Below, piece by piece: positions 42,290 through 56,060 of a stretch of 64,000 nt of DNA. The stretch's first letter is position 1. Each line of letters begins with the position of its first letter. The DNA is from Halichoerus grypus (lineage: Eukaryota; Chordata; Mammalia; Carnivora; Phocidae). The notes under the pieces are model-generated. The model saw only the letters and a program-made list of their open reading frames with translations, was not told the origin of the DNA and ran no database searches. The translations under genes and the position numbers were made by a program. The stretch covers positions 104,978,696 through 105,042,695 of the forward strand of contig NC_135720.1 in NCBI RefSeq assembly GCF_964656455.1, written 5' to 3'.

Positions 42290-43400
42290 AAACTCGGGGG
42301 CGGGGGCGGCAGGTTCCCCACAGCGGCGGCGGGCTGATGGGGGCGCAGCTGGAACCCTGGAGGGGCGCGCGGGGGACGTGCACCTGGACCGGGCAGGTGG
42401 GAGAAGAGTGGCGCTAGGGGGCCGGGGGCGGGGGTCCCACCCCTCGGGATCTCCCCAGGGGTGGGGACAGGCGGCGGGGCACATCTGGACCCTCGGCAGG
42501 GTTCGGAGGACTCGCATTTGGCTCAAGATGGTGCGGGGTTGGGAGCAGCGCGCGGCACCACTAGGTCCCACGGGCCCGGGCACCTCTGGGTCCCGCAGGA
42601 GGTTGAAGGGAGGGGACACGCAGCTGAGTCCGGGTTTTCCTTTGGGTGGTGGTAGGATCCTCAAAGAAAAGAGAAGGGGCTGGGGAAGGGTCGCGTACTC
42701 ACCCCCAGGCGCAGACTCGGCTCCAGCTCCGAGCCCCGGGTTGGGGCGGGGCGGGGCTGGGGGAGGGGGAGGGGGAGTCGCTGGGCGGCTCGAGCTCCGG
42801 GCTCCTGCGGCGGCCGCGGCAGTCTGGGGGAGGGGGAACGGGAGGAGGGAGGGGGGATGAGGAGGGGGCGGGGCCGCGCAGGTCCCACCCCCCCACGCCA
42901 GCACACGCAAGGCGCGCGCGCACTCTCAGACCACCGCTCTCCCGGCTGGGTAGGGCGCGCAAGCGCAGTGGAGCGGCCGCGTGGGGGTAGAAGGCGGCGC
43001 TGGGCCAGAGAGGCCGGCAGCGGGATATTCCCGGGCGGCGAGAGCGGTATGGCAGGGTGGCTGGGGGGAATGGGCGTCAAGCTCCTAACTTTTTCTCCGC
43101 TGTCTTCCTTCCCTGCGGTTGGGAAGGCGCACTCACCGGGGTGGGTGGGGAGAAGCTGGAGTGGGAGGTTAGTGGGCCCCTTGGGGGCAGAGGGGCGGCG
43201 CCTGACCCCGACCCTCCCCTCCCAGTCCCCAAGGGCGGCGGGGTCCCCATTGGTCTCTGCACCCCGCGACCCCCTCCTGCGCGCACCTGCCTTCCCAGAG
43301 ATGTGGGGCCGGCCTGGGGAGCGGTGGGCTGCGGTCCAGCCTTTGCGAGGTGGCCTCAGCCGGTCACCCTTCCGCGGCTCCTCGAGTTTGTCTTACTTCT
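42290..43400. promoter_or_regulatory. CpG island, bidirectional TMEM63B/MRPL14 promoter
   Basis: Dense CpG and GC-rich sequence with many GGGCGG/GGGGCGGGG boxes (for example around 42743-42757), no TATA box, and an NRF-1-like GCGCGCAAGCGCAG at about 42956-42969. TMEM63B exon 1 leaves it leftwards. MRPL14, whose coding exons lie to the right, has no other CpG-rich start available. In human the two genes overlap head to head, which supports a shared promoter. Confidence 0.75.
42703..42860 (-). promoter_or_regulatory. TMEM63B: TMEM63B non-coding first exon and core promoter
   Basis: The only strong donor on the minus strand inside the CpG island is GTGAGTA after CCTGGGG, ending the exon at 42703. 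The upstream border (transcription start) is not visible and 42860 is a guess. The sequence just upstream carries repeated GGGGCGGGG (Sp1-type) boxes on the complementary strand and no TATA box. Confidence 0.6.
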
Positions 43401-44968
43401 CTCGTCTTCACTTCCCTTTCCCAGCCTGGGTCTTCAAATAACTTTGTGACTCGTTTGCCAGGCGTTTCTGTGGTGTGGAGAGTGAGTCCACTGCTTTCTG
43501 TCATGCCAGTGAGTGGCTTCTCCGGCTCCAGGGGGTTCCCAGGTTTCTCATTTCACGAGAGGCTGCATCAGCCAGGACTAGGACTGGAAAAATGAAAAGG
43601 GAGGGAAAGAGGGAGACAGACGTGTGTGTGCATACTCCTGTATAGCATCCACACAGATCACAAAGGCACGCAGAGTACCAACTATTCATTGAATTTTGGG
43701 TTCCTGGAAGGCTCTCTTCCTTCAGGCTTCAAGAGGGTTGGTCTGGGGACAAAAAGGAAGTATTGCTTTCCATAGTGGGCAGTAAATGAATTTTGCCACC
43801 CTAAAAGATTGAATGGACTGAATTTATAAAGAGGGTAACAAAAAGGCATATGGATGGAGCACCCCTGGGTTACTTGGGAAAAGCTGGGATGCTGGGATAT
43901 TGGGAGCTACTTAAACCCTGGCTGCTGGACAGAGGAAGGTACTGCCTACCTAGTTGTGTCCGGTTCTTGTGATTGGTCATTGTCTCTGCTGTCTGCTGGC
44001 GTTTTAAAGGGTTCATTAGTAGTTTTTGGAATGCAACTGTGAGGTTTGATTTATTGCAGTTCAAACTGAACTCCCATTCAAACAGAGTCCCATTGGTTAG
44101 CTGGAATCCAGTTTAGTGGATCATGGCCATCATTTAAAAAAAAAAGATAATCAGAGTGCATTGTACTTAGTAAGACCAAGTATTGTTTCTTGGTGCTTGC
44201 TTCAGGTATACATATGTATGTGAATGTGTTAGGTGTTATACCATGTGTGTTTTTTGTGTGTCACAGAAAACTTCGAAATGCATTGGTCTTCCATATCCTC
44301 CTGTTTGCCTTCTTGCCTTCCTCAGTCTGAGTGTTCAGTCATTTAAAATTGTGTACAAGGACTCAGCACACTGGGAACATACAGTAACGAACAGAGTGTG
44401 TCTCTTTTTTTTTTTTTTAGGGGAGGTACTGCCCAAGAATAAAGACAGTTTACTCTTCACTCATGGAAATACATGGAATTGAAGAACAAGCATTTTGTTG
44501 GAGTAGGAAGTGGGTTGGCTTAGTTAGGAAGGATAGAAAGGAGGATGGGGTGAAATTGTCTTTGGTAGACTCCCTGGTGGGAAGAATCGTTGTAGATTTG
44601 GATTTTGGGAGTTGTTTTGGGTAGGAGCAAGCAGTTGAGATGAACAAGGATCTGCCCTGTTTTTTTGTTTTTATTTTTCTTAGATGGAATTGTCCATTCA
44701 ACCCTTAGAGCTTCTTGGATGTATATTTACTATGGAACTTTTCGCATATTGTGTTGATTTTGTGGTTGTAAAGCTGGTGTGATCCATTGCCAATAGCACT
44801 TACAATGGAAGTGGATCTCTGAGGATCACTACAAGGTATTTCTTATGTATTACTATTTTTTAGTTTGAACATCTGGGGGATTCCTGGCCTATTTCTGCCT
44901 GTGCCTGATTAAGATTACCACATATTAACAGACAGAAAGAAGAGGGAACTTTTCAAAAAGCCTGAAAT
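43400..44968. other. MRPL14 intron 1, start; no exon placed
   Basis: AT-richer sequence right of the CpG island. The MRPL14 5' exon and donor should lie near its left end, but no single donor stands out. Confidence 0.45.
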
Positions 44969-45163
44969 GGGGGCGCCTGAGTGGCTCAGTCGTTGAGCGT
45001 CTGCCTTTGGCTTGGGTTGTGGTCCCAGGGTCCTGGGATCGAGCCCTGCATCGGGCTCCCTGCTCAGCGGGAAGCCTGCTTCTCCCTCTCCCACTCCCCC
45101 TGCTTGTGTTCCTTCTCTCGCTGTCTCTCTGTCAAATAAATAAATAAATAATATTAAAAAAAA
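44969..45163 (+). mobile_element. CAN-SINE
   Basis: GGGGCGCCTGAGTGGCTCAG head with AAAAAGCCTGAAATG / AAAAAGCCTGAAGTG duplication. Confidence 0.95.
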
Positions 45164-45847
45164 AAAGCCTGAAGTGATAATTGAATCAAACGCACTATGA
45201 AATCCATGAAGAAACAGTGGCCAAAATATTTTATTATTGCTCCTGAATATCAGGGGTAAAAACCTTGGTATGGAGTCCATTTTTCAGGTGGCACTCTGTT
45301 TGGCACTGTATGTGATTATTTAGACTCGCCTCAACATTTAGAAACTTAAGACGATGTAGGAGTCCTTTTAAGCCTATCTTGTCCCATTTTTGTGTTGGGG
45401 GACCCACATAAAATGGATTTTCCTATTGTTTTTGTTACTTGGATAGTTCTTAAGGAAATGGGGGGACTTGGGGCTCCAAAGGTCTCTTTTTGAGGGTCTC
45501 AAAAATCAGATTACAAGTTAGCCTTTATTTTAGAGGCTGATGGTTGGTTTTGGGTTATAGCTCACCCTGGTGCGACTGTACATGTGTATTAGCAACGACA
45601 ACCAGTTTGTAAGAGTGGACTGATTCAGAGTCCAGCAGTGTTGCTCTGGGTCAGATAATACACTTTCTTGTTAAGAAAGGCACCAGGTAGCTTATTTATT
45701 AGTGAAACAACTCAGAGTGGGAAAGTCTCTCTGTCAAAAACTAAAAATCATTTGTGTCTTTAGAAAAGAGAAGGAGCACTTCGTCATGTCTACTTTAACC
45801 TGTGAAAAACACTTTTAGGAGTGAGGGATCTTTATTTTTATTTATTT

Positions 45848-46029
45848 ATTTTTAAAGATTTTATTTATTTATTTGAGAGAGAGCATGAGCAGGAGGAGGG
45901 ACAGAGGGAGAGGGAGAAGCAGACTCCCCACTGAGCAGGGAGCCCGAAGTGGGGCTCAATCCCAGGACCCTGGGATCATGAACTGAGCCGAAGGCAGACA
46001 CTTAACTGACTGAGCCACCCAGGTGCCCC
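45848..46029 (-). mobile_element. CAN-SINE
   Basis: Reverse copy with exact duplication AGGAGTGAGGGATCTTTA on both sides. Confidence 0.96.
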
Positions 46030-46928
46030 AGGAGTGAGGGATCTTTAAAGACACACCCTTGGTGCTGCCCTGAGAAGCAGGGAGTGAGGCTCTTCTCACT
46101 GGTCAACATCTGGGAAACAAACTGATTATGCTGCAGACCTGGTCCCTACTGGTTAGTTCAGAGAGGGATTCCCCACTTGAAGACAACCCCTTTCATGGGA
46201 AGCCAAAGCATTTTCATTTGCATGCCTCTTTGCTCTTCCCTTGGACGCCTGCTTGACAGAGTTGCTGAGGTCCCAGAGAATGGAGGTGGAAGAGATACGC
46301 TTTTCATCATCAGCATCCTGTCTTGGAGTGCAGGGGCTCCCGTAGGATTTTCCTTTTCTCTACTGCCCACCTGCCCAACTGACAACTCCATAAACCTGGC
46401 TCCTTGCCAGTGGCCCAGTAGAGGTACTAATGGGAAGGAAATGTGTATGTGATTAAGTAGAAGTTAACTTTGCCTTGTACGGTTTTCCTGAGTTTGACCA
46501 TACCTAGATTGTTACAGACTTATTTCTGGGACTGTAGGTGTTTGCACACCTGTGAGGTAGCGATGAAGGGGGAGCAAAGCTAGAATAGATAAAATCCACA
46601 CATTGAAAAACCAATTTGAATAATTGAGAATTGGCATGTATATTAAGGAACCTCTGTTTTAAATACTTTTGTAACAGTGTGGAGCATAAGGTAAATAAAT
46701 AAACAAGCATGGGACAAGAACCCTGGAAACATTTTATCTTTGTGAATCAAATTGAGAAATGGGGTCCTTGCTGGTGGCCTTGTTAGAAAGAGCCCACTGT
46801 GCCATGGAGGGAAGCTTTGCTTATTGATAGTGATGCTGTGAAAACTGACACCTTGGCATGAATCCGATCAGCTTCAGCTTTGGTCCTAGGCTGGGCTGGG
46901 TGTAGTGCAGATATTTATTGAAAAGACA
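46030..46928. other. MRPL14 intron 1, no feature recognised
   Basis: No recognisable repeat or exon between the two SINEs. Confidence 0.5.
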
Positions 46929-47150
46929 GGGGCACCTGGGTGGCTCAGTCAGTGAAGTGTCAGACTCTTGGTTTTGGCTCTAGGTCAAGATCTCAGGGTC
47001 CTGGGATTGAGCCCCATATGGGGCTCCATGCTCAGCGGCGGGGGGGGGGGGTCCTGCTTGAGATTCTCTCCCTCTCCCCCTTCCCCTCACTTTGCGCATG
47101 TACACTCTCTCTCTAAAAATCTAAATAAATAAATCAATCTTAAAAAAAAA
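46929..47150 (+). mobile_element. CAN-SINE
   Basis: GGGGCACCTGGGTGGCTCAG head, older CAGACTCTTGGTTTTGG body, and a G11 run in the middle. Confidence 0.92.
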
Positions 47151-47308
47151 AAGCTTTTTAGGTGGATGGGGGATTGGTTAGATGGGTATTAAAGAGGACA
47201 CTTGTGATGAGCACTGGGTGTTGTAAGTGATGAATCATTGAATTCTACTCCAGAAACCTATATTGCACTGTATGTTAACTAAGTAAAATTTAATTAAAAA
47301 AAAAAGGA
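47151..47308 (+). mobile_element. 5'-truncated carnivore LINE-1 3' end
   Basis: GGTTAGATGGGTATTAAAGA, GATGAGCACTGGGTGTTGTA and GCACTGTATGTTAACTAA then a poly(A) tail: the 3' end of carnivore-lineage L1. Short duplication AGCTTTTTA on both sides. Only about 150 bases were copied. Confidence 0.85.
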
Positions 47309-47633
47309 CAGCTTTTTAATTCCTGAGTTTTATAAGATTCGACAGAGGAGAAAGAGTGCTTACCCTCTGTGTGGTGTGTTTGTTTCTGTGAAGTTTATTA
47401 GTGGTTAAAGCAGCCATCTTATCTGTGTAGGGTGCAATAGAAACAGACTTCTGACTTTGGACAGTCAACAAGTTGCTTAGCATTTTGGACTTCATTTCTT
47501 CATCTGCAAAATGGTACTTGATTGAGCCCCCAGAACTATTCAAAACCTTTAGCAGATTCAACCCTTTGCAGACTGTTGCTGTTTATTATTTGTCTATAGG
47601 TTTCTGTTGGGTGCTCATGAAGGGAATCATCCA

Positions 47634-47740
47634 GGGGTGCCTGGTTGGCTCAGTCAGTAGAACATGCAACTCTTGATATCGGAGTTGTGAGTTCGAGCCC
47701 CACGTTGGGTGTAGAGATTAAGTCTTAAAAAAGAAAAAAA
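47634..47740 (+). mobile_element. CAN-SINE, short older subfamily
   Basis: GGGGTGCCTGGTTGGCTCAG head, CAACTCTTGATATCGG body, A-rich tail. Flanked by GGGAATCATCCA / GGGAGTCATCCA. Confidence 0.92.
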
Positions 47741-48048
47741 GGGAGTCATCCAACAAAATGATCTATGAAAGTACTTCGAGAATTGTAACATGTTCTACTT
47801 GTGTGAGGTTAAAAAAAAAAAACCCACAAAACTTCCTAAAAGAGACTAATTGTACAATAAAACAGTAATGAGTTTTTAAGCAACAAATAAGAGTACTTAC
47901 AGGTACAGGAAGATTGGGGCGACACCTGCAGGAGATGGGAGGGCCTATGTCTGCATGGTAGGGCAGAGGGCCAGGGAGTGCCTTTTTTGATTCCTGGAAG
48001 CTGATAGGCTTCTGCTTTTCCCTGTTTTAATTAAGAAGGACATTTCTA

Positions 48049-48247
48049 GGGGCGCCTGGGTGGCTCAGTCGTTAAGTGTCTGCCTTCGGCTCAGGTCATG
48101 ATCCCGGGGTCCTGGGATCGAGCCCCACATCGGGCTCCCTGCTCAGCGGGAAGCCTTCTACTGCCTCTCCCACTCCCCCTGCTTGTGTCCTCTCTCTCTC
48201 GCTGTCTCTCTCTCTCTGTCAAATAAAGTCTTAAAAAAAAAAAAAAA
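48049..48247 (+). mobile_element. CAN-SINE
   Basis: Near-consensus arctoid copy with AAGGACATTTCTA on both sides. Confidence 0.96.
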
Positions 48248-48447
48248 AGGACATTTCTATCCTTACCCTAGGTGTTTTTCCTTTTTGTGACTGGGCCCTG
48301 CATTTGTATGGCTTTTCTTTTCAGTTACTGACAATGTGCTTTGAACATGGCTTTGTGATTGTGCTGAACTTTTGATTTTTTTTTTTTTTTTTTGGTTTGT
48401 TTCTTTGGAGCCCATCCTTTTGAGAGGCCTTTAAAATGTACATAACA

Positions 48448-48637
48448 GGGGCGTCTGGGTGGCTCAGTCGTTGTCTGCCTCAGTCGTTGTCTGCCTTCCA
48501 ACCCCCACATCGGGCTCCCTGCTCTGCAGGAAGCTTGCTTCTCCCTCTCCCACTTCCCCTGCTTGTGTTCCCTCTCTTGCTGTCCCTTTCTGTCAGATAA
48601 ATAAATAAAATCTTAAAAAAAACCAAAAAACAAAAAC
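48448..48637 (+). mobile_element. CAN-SINE with internal rearrangement
   Basis: The head is followed by a tandem duplication of CTCAGTCGTTGTCTGC and loss of the GGTCATGATCCC segment. Target sites TGTACATAACA / CGTACATAACA. Confidence 0.93.
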
Positions 48638-48639
48638 GT

Positions 48640-49994
48640 ACATAACACGTCAGGCACTTAAAGATGGAAATAGTTTAGGTGGAAACAATGAATACATATA
48701 ATACTAAGTATACCATTTTGCTGTTCCTTGCTCAAGTAGTGCTATATTCCTGCTTTCTACAAAGCACCAGAGGTATAGACTCTGTCTGTTTTTCCAGCTC
48801 AGTCTCTGTGCATTAAAATTCATTAAACACAAGTTCCCTGTGTCTAAGGAGGCTTTCCCAAGTCACTAGGAGCCTGAGTGAAGGACACAAGAAAGACCAC
48901 CAACCCCCCAGCACGGAGCCTCTTTGGAGCTGGAGCATGAATTGCAATTGCAGATTGAATTGTATTCACTTAACAGATACTTAGTAAACTCCATTCATGT
49001 GCATTGCACTGAGTCTTCTGAGTGTGCAGCAATGAGCAATGCAGGCCTGGTCCCTGCCCTCACCGAGTGTATTTCCAAGGGGACCTATAAAGTGATGTCA
49101 AGTAAAAAGCTCACCTATGTGTCCCTGAAACTTACAGGGCCTTCGGAACAGAAGCGGAGATCTTAAAGCTAAACCAGGATGGAAAATGAGTACAATTCTT
49201 GGATTGTATTAAGTAATCTCTTTCTTTCATTCCCTCCCTCCCTCCCCTCCTTCCTTCTCTTGCTTCCCCTTCCCCCTCTCCGGAGAGGTTGTGATTCATA
49301 CTCTAAACCCGGAGGGCAGTACTTGGTGCTGACCAGGAAGTGGCATGAAAAGCCATCTCTGGCACTGGAGTCTCCAGAGTACCTGGCCTCTGAGTGAGAG
49401 TGTTGTGGAGGAGGGAATATCTTTGGGTTAGTTTCCTGTGCGAACACAAGATTCAGAATGACATTGCTTGTGAAGCAAAGCATTATGTATATAGACTGCT
49501 CCAAAGTGAATCAGGGCCTGTGTCTGCTGATGGATTTATGCTGGGAAATAACATCAAGGTCAGTCGGAGCTGCTTTGAAGTAAATTGCTGCCTCCATTAC
49601 TCTGGCCTGATCCAAGCCAGTTATTTAGTGGTGGGATGAGGTGATTTTCCACAATGGGTACTGTAGGCACCAGGCCCAAGAGATGATTCCAGGGGCTTGT
49701 AAACCTGGCATGGGCTAATCCTCCCATGACTGGCACCGTGGTTCTCCTAAAGCATGTTTGCATGTGATGTCCTGGTTCCTGATGCACAGATAAGAGCTCT
49801 GCATCGTCTGGCTTTCCTTCTGTGTAGAGCCATGGGTGAGGGGAATCTGTTCTTCTGTTGGCTACCTCATTTATTTTATTCCACAAATATTCTTTGCATT
49901 CCTACTCTTTCAATAGCTGCTGGGGTCTTTTGCTGGGATGGGAGTGGAGGGGACCACAGTTTTTGTTTTTTTTTTTTCAAGAAATAAGGGACAT
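48640..49994. other. MRPL14 intron 1, no exon
   Basis: 48955-49080 resembles an old dispersed repeat (AACAGATACTTAGTAAACTC, GAGCAATGCAGGCCTGGTCC). The rest is unique with a CT-rich block at 49225-49280. Confidence 0.5.
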
Positions 49995-50175
49995 GGGACG
50001 CCTGGGTGGCTCAGTTGATTAAGCATCTGCCTTCAACTCAGGTCATGACCCCAGGGATCAAGCCCCTCATCAGGCTCCTTGCTCAGCAGGGAGCCTGCTG
50101 CTCCCCCTGCTGTGCTGTCTCTCTCCGTCAAATAAATAAAATCTTTAAAAAAAAAAAAAAGAAAGAAAGAAAGAA
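49995..50175 (+). mobile_element. CAN-SINE
   Basis: GGGACGCCTGGGTGGCTCAG head with a small body deletion and GAAAGAAAGAAAG tail. Confidence 0.94.
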
Positions 50176-51142
50176 GGGACATGTATATAGTAAGTGAATA
50201 TATTTGATTCTTTTGTGCTTTTATGTTCATGGGAATGCTTACTGCTGTCCATTTGATGTCTTAAGTCCTTTGGGTGTGGAGGTCACCATCAGATCCACTA
50301 AAGAGCTAGTGAAAAGTCTGGATTGGATTGGACCTCGTCTTGTGAAAATGGAAGTACCCCCTGGAGATGTGAATGTATTACTCCTGTGTCTGAGGGCAGT
50401 GCACATAATCCTCGTGATCTGAGTCTCTATGATCTCTGAATTCTGGTGTGAGTTCAAGTGCCATGTTACCAAGACCTCTGGCTCCTGAGTTTTGGAGAAT
50501 GAGTAGCTAGAACTAGAATGTGAAGGGTTATCAGCCTTATCTGAAGACAAGTATCCAAATGCATGCAGTTGCCAGAGTTTGGATAGTGAACGTTGGAGCT
50601 GTGAGAGTTCCTCTGGCACGGGATCCCCAGATGTCCTCAGTGTGCAGGAGGGGTTAGCAAGTGATGCTGCAGTTTTGCCCGAGGCTTACTGGGGGAGATG
50701 TGTTGGGCGCTGGCTCAGATTTAGCCAGGCAGAGACGGGCATAGGTTGTGGGGGTGGCTTGTGAACGAGGCACGGAGAGGAGGTTTAGGTTTGGGTTTGT
50801 GCCCAGGCTGCCCAGCAGATTTTAGAGAGGTGCCTTGAATCGTGGGTTTGTTGTACCCAAGTCGGGAAAGTTCTGGGAAGCCCCCAGCACTTCGGCAGCC
50901 CTTGGCTAACATATGTGTTATTGAGGAAGAGGTGCAGTGTGGAGAGGCAGGGTGTTGCAGTTCTCAGGAGAGGGAATGTGAGTGGGTGGTGCTGGGCTAA
51001 TCTTGAGGGTTCTGTGGAGGAGCTGAGGAGCCTCTTTTCTCCCCAGGAATGAGAAAAAGGGCCCGCCAGCGTTAGATGGGAAAGCTTGGCTGAAATCAGA
51101 GGTCACTGCAGCCTGGACCAGACAGACTGCTTTTCAGAGCCC
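50176..51142. other. MRPL14 intron 1, no feature recognised
   Basis: Unique sequence. A 72-codon open frame near 50204-50422 has no recognisable family and no splice support. Confidence 0.5.
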
Positions 51143-51335
51143 TTTTTTTTTTTTTAGATTTTATTTTATTTTTTGACAGAGAGAGCGAGAGAGGGAGCAC
51201 AAGCAGGGGGAGTGGGAGAGGGAGAAGCAGGCTTCCCGTGGAGCAGGGAGCCCGACGTGGGGCTCGATCCCAGGACCCCGGGATCATGACCTGAGCTGAA
51301 GGCAGACGCTTAACGACTGAGCCACCCAGGCGCCC
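51143..51335 (-). mobile_element. CAN-SINE
   Basis: Reverse copy, T-run then AGATTTTATTTTATTTTTTG, ending CCACCCAGGCGCCC. Confidence 0.95.
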
Positions 51336-51359
51336 TGGAAAAATACTAATATTTAAAGT

Positions 51360-51545
51360 TAAACCGTGTTAGCTGTTGAGTAAGAGCGTGGGTTCAGGAA
51401 GCTCTTGGCTGTGTGACCGTGGGCGAATTCTTTCACCTTGCTGGTTAGAGAATTACTCCTCATGTGTAAGATGAGCCTAACACTAAGGCCTGTTTCGGAG
51501 AGGTTTTTGTGAGGCTTAAATGAGATGGTACCGTAAGGTACTTGT
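51360..51545 (+). repeat. MIR SINE
   Basis: GGCTGTGTGACCGTGGGCGA, AATTCTTTCACCTTGCTGG and TGAGGCTTAAATGAGATGGT in MIR plus order. Confidence 0.75.
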
Positions 51546-52434
51546 CTGGTCTTCCTCAGCAGATTTCTCCATGAGGCCCTCTGCAGCCACACCCGGGGCT
51601 AGAGCAGGCGTGTCATGCGGCTGGCATTGCCCCCTGGCTGTAGGGTGTTCTTCAGCCTGCCCCTAAGTGACGCCTGGGTGTTGTGGGCCGCTGGGGGTTG
51701 CTGTATTTGTTGGTGCTAGCGAGCCGCAGGGTTGGGGTTCTGCAAGTTGGAGGCCCTGGTGTTGGGTCGGTGTTTGTTCTTCTATCTTCAACTTGCTCTC
51801 CCAAATTCCGCTTTCAGCTGTGGTGGGGGGCAGGTAGTTTTTCTGTGTATATTGTTGTTGGGGAGACTGACCCAAATAGAGGCTTTGGTCAGTGGCTTGG
51901 CAGGAGTATCCTTTGGCTCTACTTGGCTAGCCCTGAGCTACCCAGGTGTTCTGGTGCTTATATTTGGGGAAAGGTGACATGGTGACAAGACAATGTGGCA
52001 GTTGCTCAGGTAATCTACCTGCAGGGGGTAGAAGCTCTGGTTTCAGGAGGCACTCGGCACTAGCGTGCGGGCTTTCCTCTCTGGAGGACTTGGGGAGGGG
52101 TCACTGGTTGGGTGTATACCAGAGGATTCCTGCTTTCTTCCTGCCTGTGGAAATGATGTAAGCAGGAAGGCATCTCTGTGCTCTTGTATTATAGCAAGAA
52201 CTGCTGTGGGCCATCCAGCTCTCTGACCCCAGTTAGAATATGAATCAGCAAAACTGTAGCTGGAGTTCCATCTAATCATCTGCGTATCTTTTAACCACTA
52301 AGATTTATATTTAGTGACTAATGATCTTATGCTAGAAGTACCATCTCCCACACAAGTCCCCGGCAGGCTGGCTCTGAGTAAGGACACTGACTTAGAAATA
52401 AACCCTTTCCCCCTCTTTTCCTGCAGGATTTGCC

Positions 52435-54827
<2,393 letters not shown>

Positions 54828-54940
54828 TCAGGGCTCGGGCCGCTGGCTGTGGTGGGACTCATGGGAGGGAACTCGGGGCCCCATGGCTGGGGAACAGTGT
54901 CCTGTGAAAAAATAAACCTTTTCATGTATGTTTCCTCCTG
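54828..54940 (+). terminator. MRPL14: MRPL14 3' UTR and poly(A) signal
   Basis: A short 3' UTR with AATAAA at 54911-54916, 84 nt after the stop, followed by a T/G-rich stretch (ATGTATGTTTCCTCCTG). Cleavage is expected near 54930-54940. Confidence 0.85.
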
Positions 54941-55603
54941 AGCTTTTTGGGATGTGGTCATGAGGTAAGCAGCACCGAAGCAGTTAAAAGGTGGCCTAGC
55001 CTTGTCTGGTCACACCGATGGCATGAGGTAGCCTATGAGCTCATCCAGGATTATCAAGCTCTGGAAAATGGAGGTACAAACCAAATTCGTAATATACAGT
55101 TGGACTCTGTCACTTTCTCACCAGGCAAGCTTTTTTATTTTTTATTTTAATTTTTTTTTTGCCATTCAGAGTATCCTCTTTCTGTGTTGGAGGGCTCGAG
55201 ATATTAAATGGTTATGAAGATTGCAGGTTAGCATGAATAAGGGCAGAGGGACTTGTTCCATCTAGTGGAACATTGCCTTCAGGCTTCAATGGAACCCAGG
55301 CAGTGATCCTTTCTTTACTGTGGGGGTACCTTCTGTGAGGGACCAGAACACTCCTGTGTGTTCAGCAGTAGAAAGCTTCTTGCCTTGACTGCTGGGGAAA
55401 TGGATTAGCCTTTCTGTTTTGCAGATGACCTGATTTGGGCCTGTGCGGGTGAGTCCATTGATTTGTTGATCTGGGGGAAGATTTGGGGGCTCCCTGAGTT
55501 CCTTTAATGAGATCTCATCAACTCATTTATAAATCCTTTCCTTTATTCATTCAGAATATCCTTTGCACACGCTCATTGTATATCCCAGTGGCCTCTCAGC
55601 GGT
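54941..55603. other. Downstream flank of MRPL14
   Basis: No gene or clear repeat. A T-rich stretch at 55130-55160. Confidence 0.5.
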
Positions 55604-56060
55604 AGAATAGCATAATGATTAAGAACACAGGCTCTGTAGCCAGACTGCCTGGGTTTGAATCCTGACTCCACCACTTACTACTTACTGACTTTGGGCAAGT
55701 TTTTTAATTTTATTTATTTATTTATTTAATTTTTATTTATTTGACAGAGAGAGAGACACAGCGAGAGAGGGAATACAAGCAGGGGGAGTGGGAGAGGGAG
55801 AAGCAGACTTCCTGCTGAGCAGGGAGTCCGATGCGGGGCTCGATCCCAGGACCCTGGGATCATGACCTGAGCCAAAGGCAGACGCTTAACGACTGAGCCA
55901 CCCAGGCACCCCTGGGCAAGTTTTTAAACTTCTCTGTCCCTCAGTTTCCTCCTCTGTAAAATGGGGATATAATAATGGCACCTACTTGGTAGGAATGATG
56001 GGAGAATTCAGTGACGTAGTACCTCTAAGTGCCTGGCAATAATAAGCACTCAGGAGGTAT
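55604..56060 (+). repeat. MIR SINE interrupted by a CAN-SINE
   Basis: Left part: GGTTTGAATCCTGACTCCAC, ACTTTGGGCAAGTTTTT. Right part: CTCTGTCCCTCAGTTTCCTC, AAATGGGGATATAATAATGG. One of the best-preserved MIRs here. Confidence 0.88.
55698..55912 (-). mobile_element. CAN-SINE inserted in the MIR
   Basis: Flanked by TGGGCAAGTTTTT on both sides (about 55685 and 55913). Reverse orientation. Confidence 0.95.

Noticed and set aside
50204..50422. 72-codon open frame in MRPL14 intron 1
   Set aside because: No domain, no splice support, and it starts next to a SINE.
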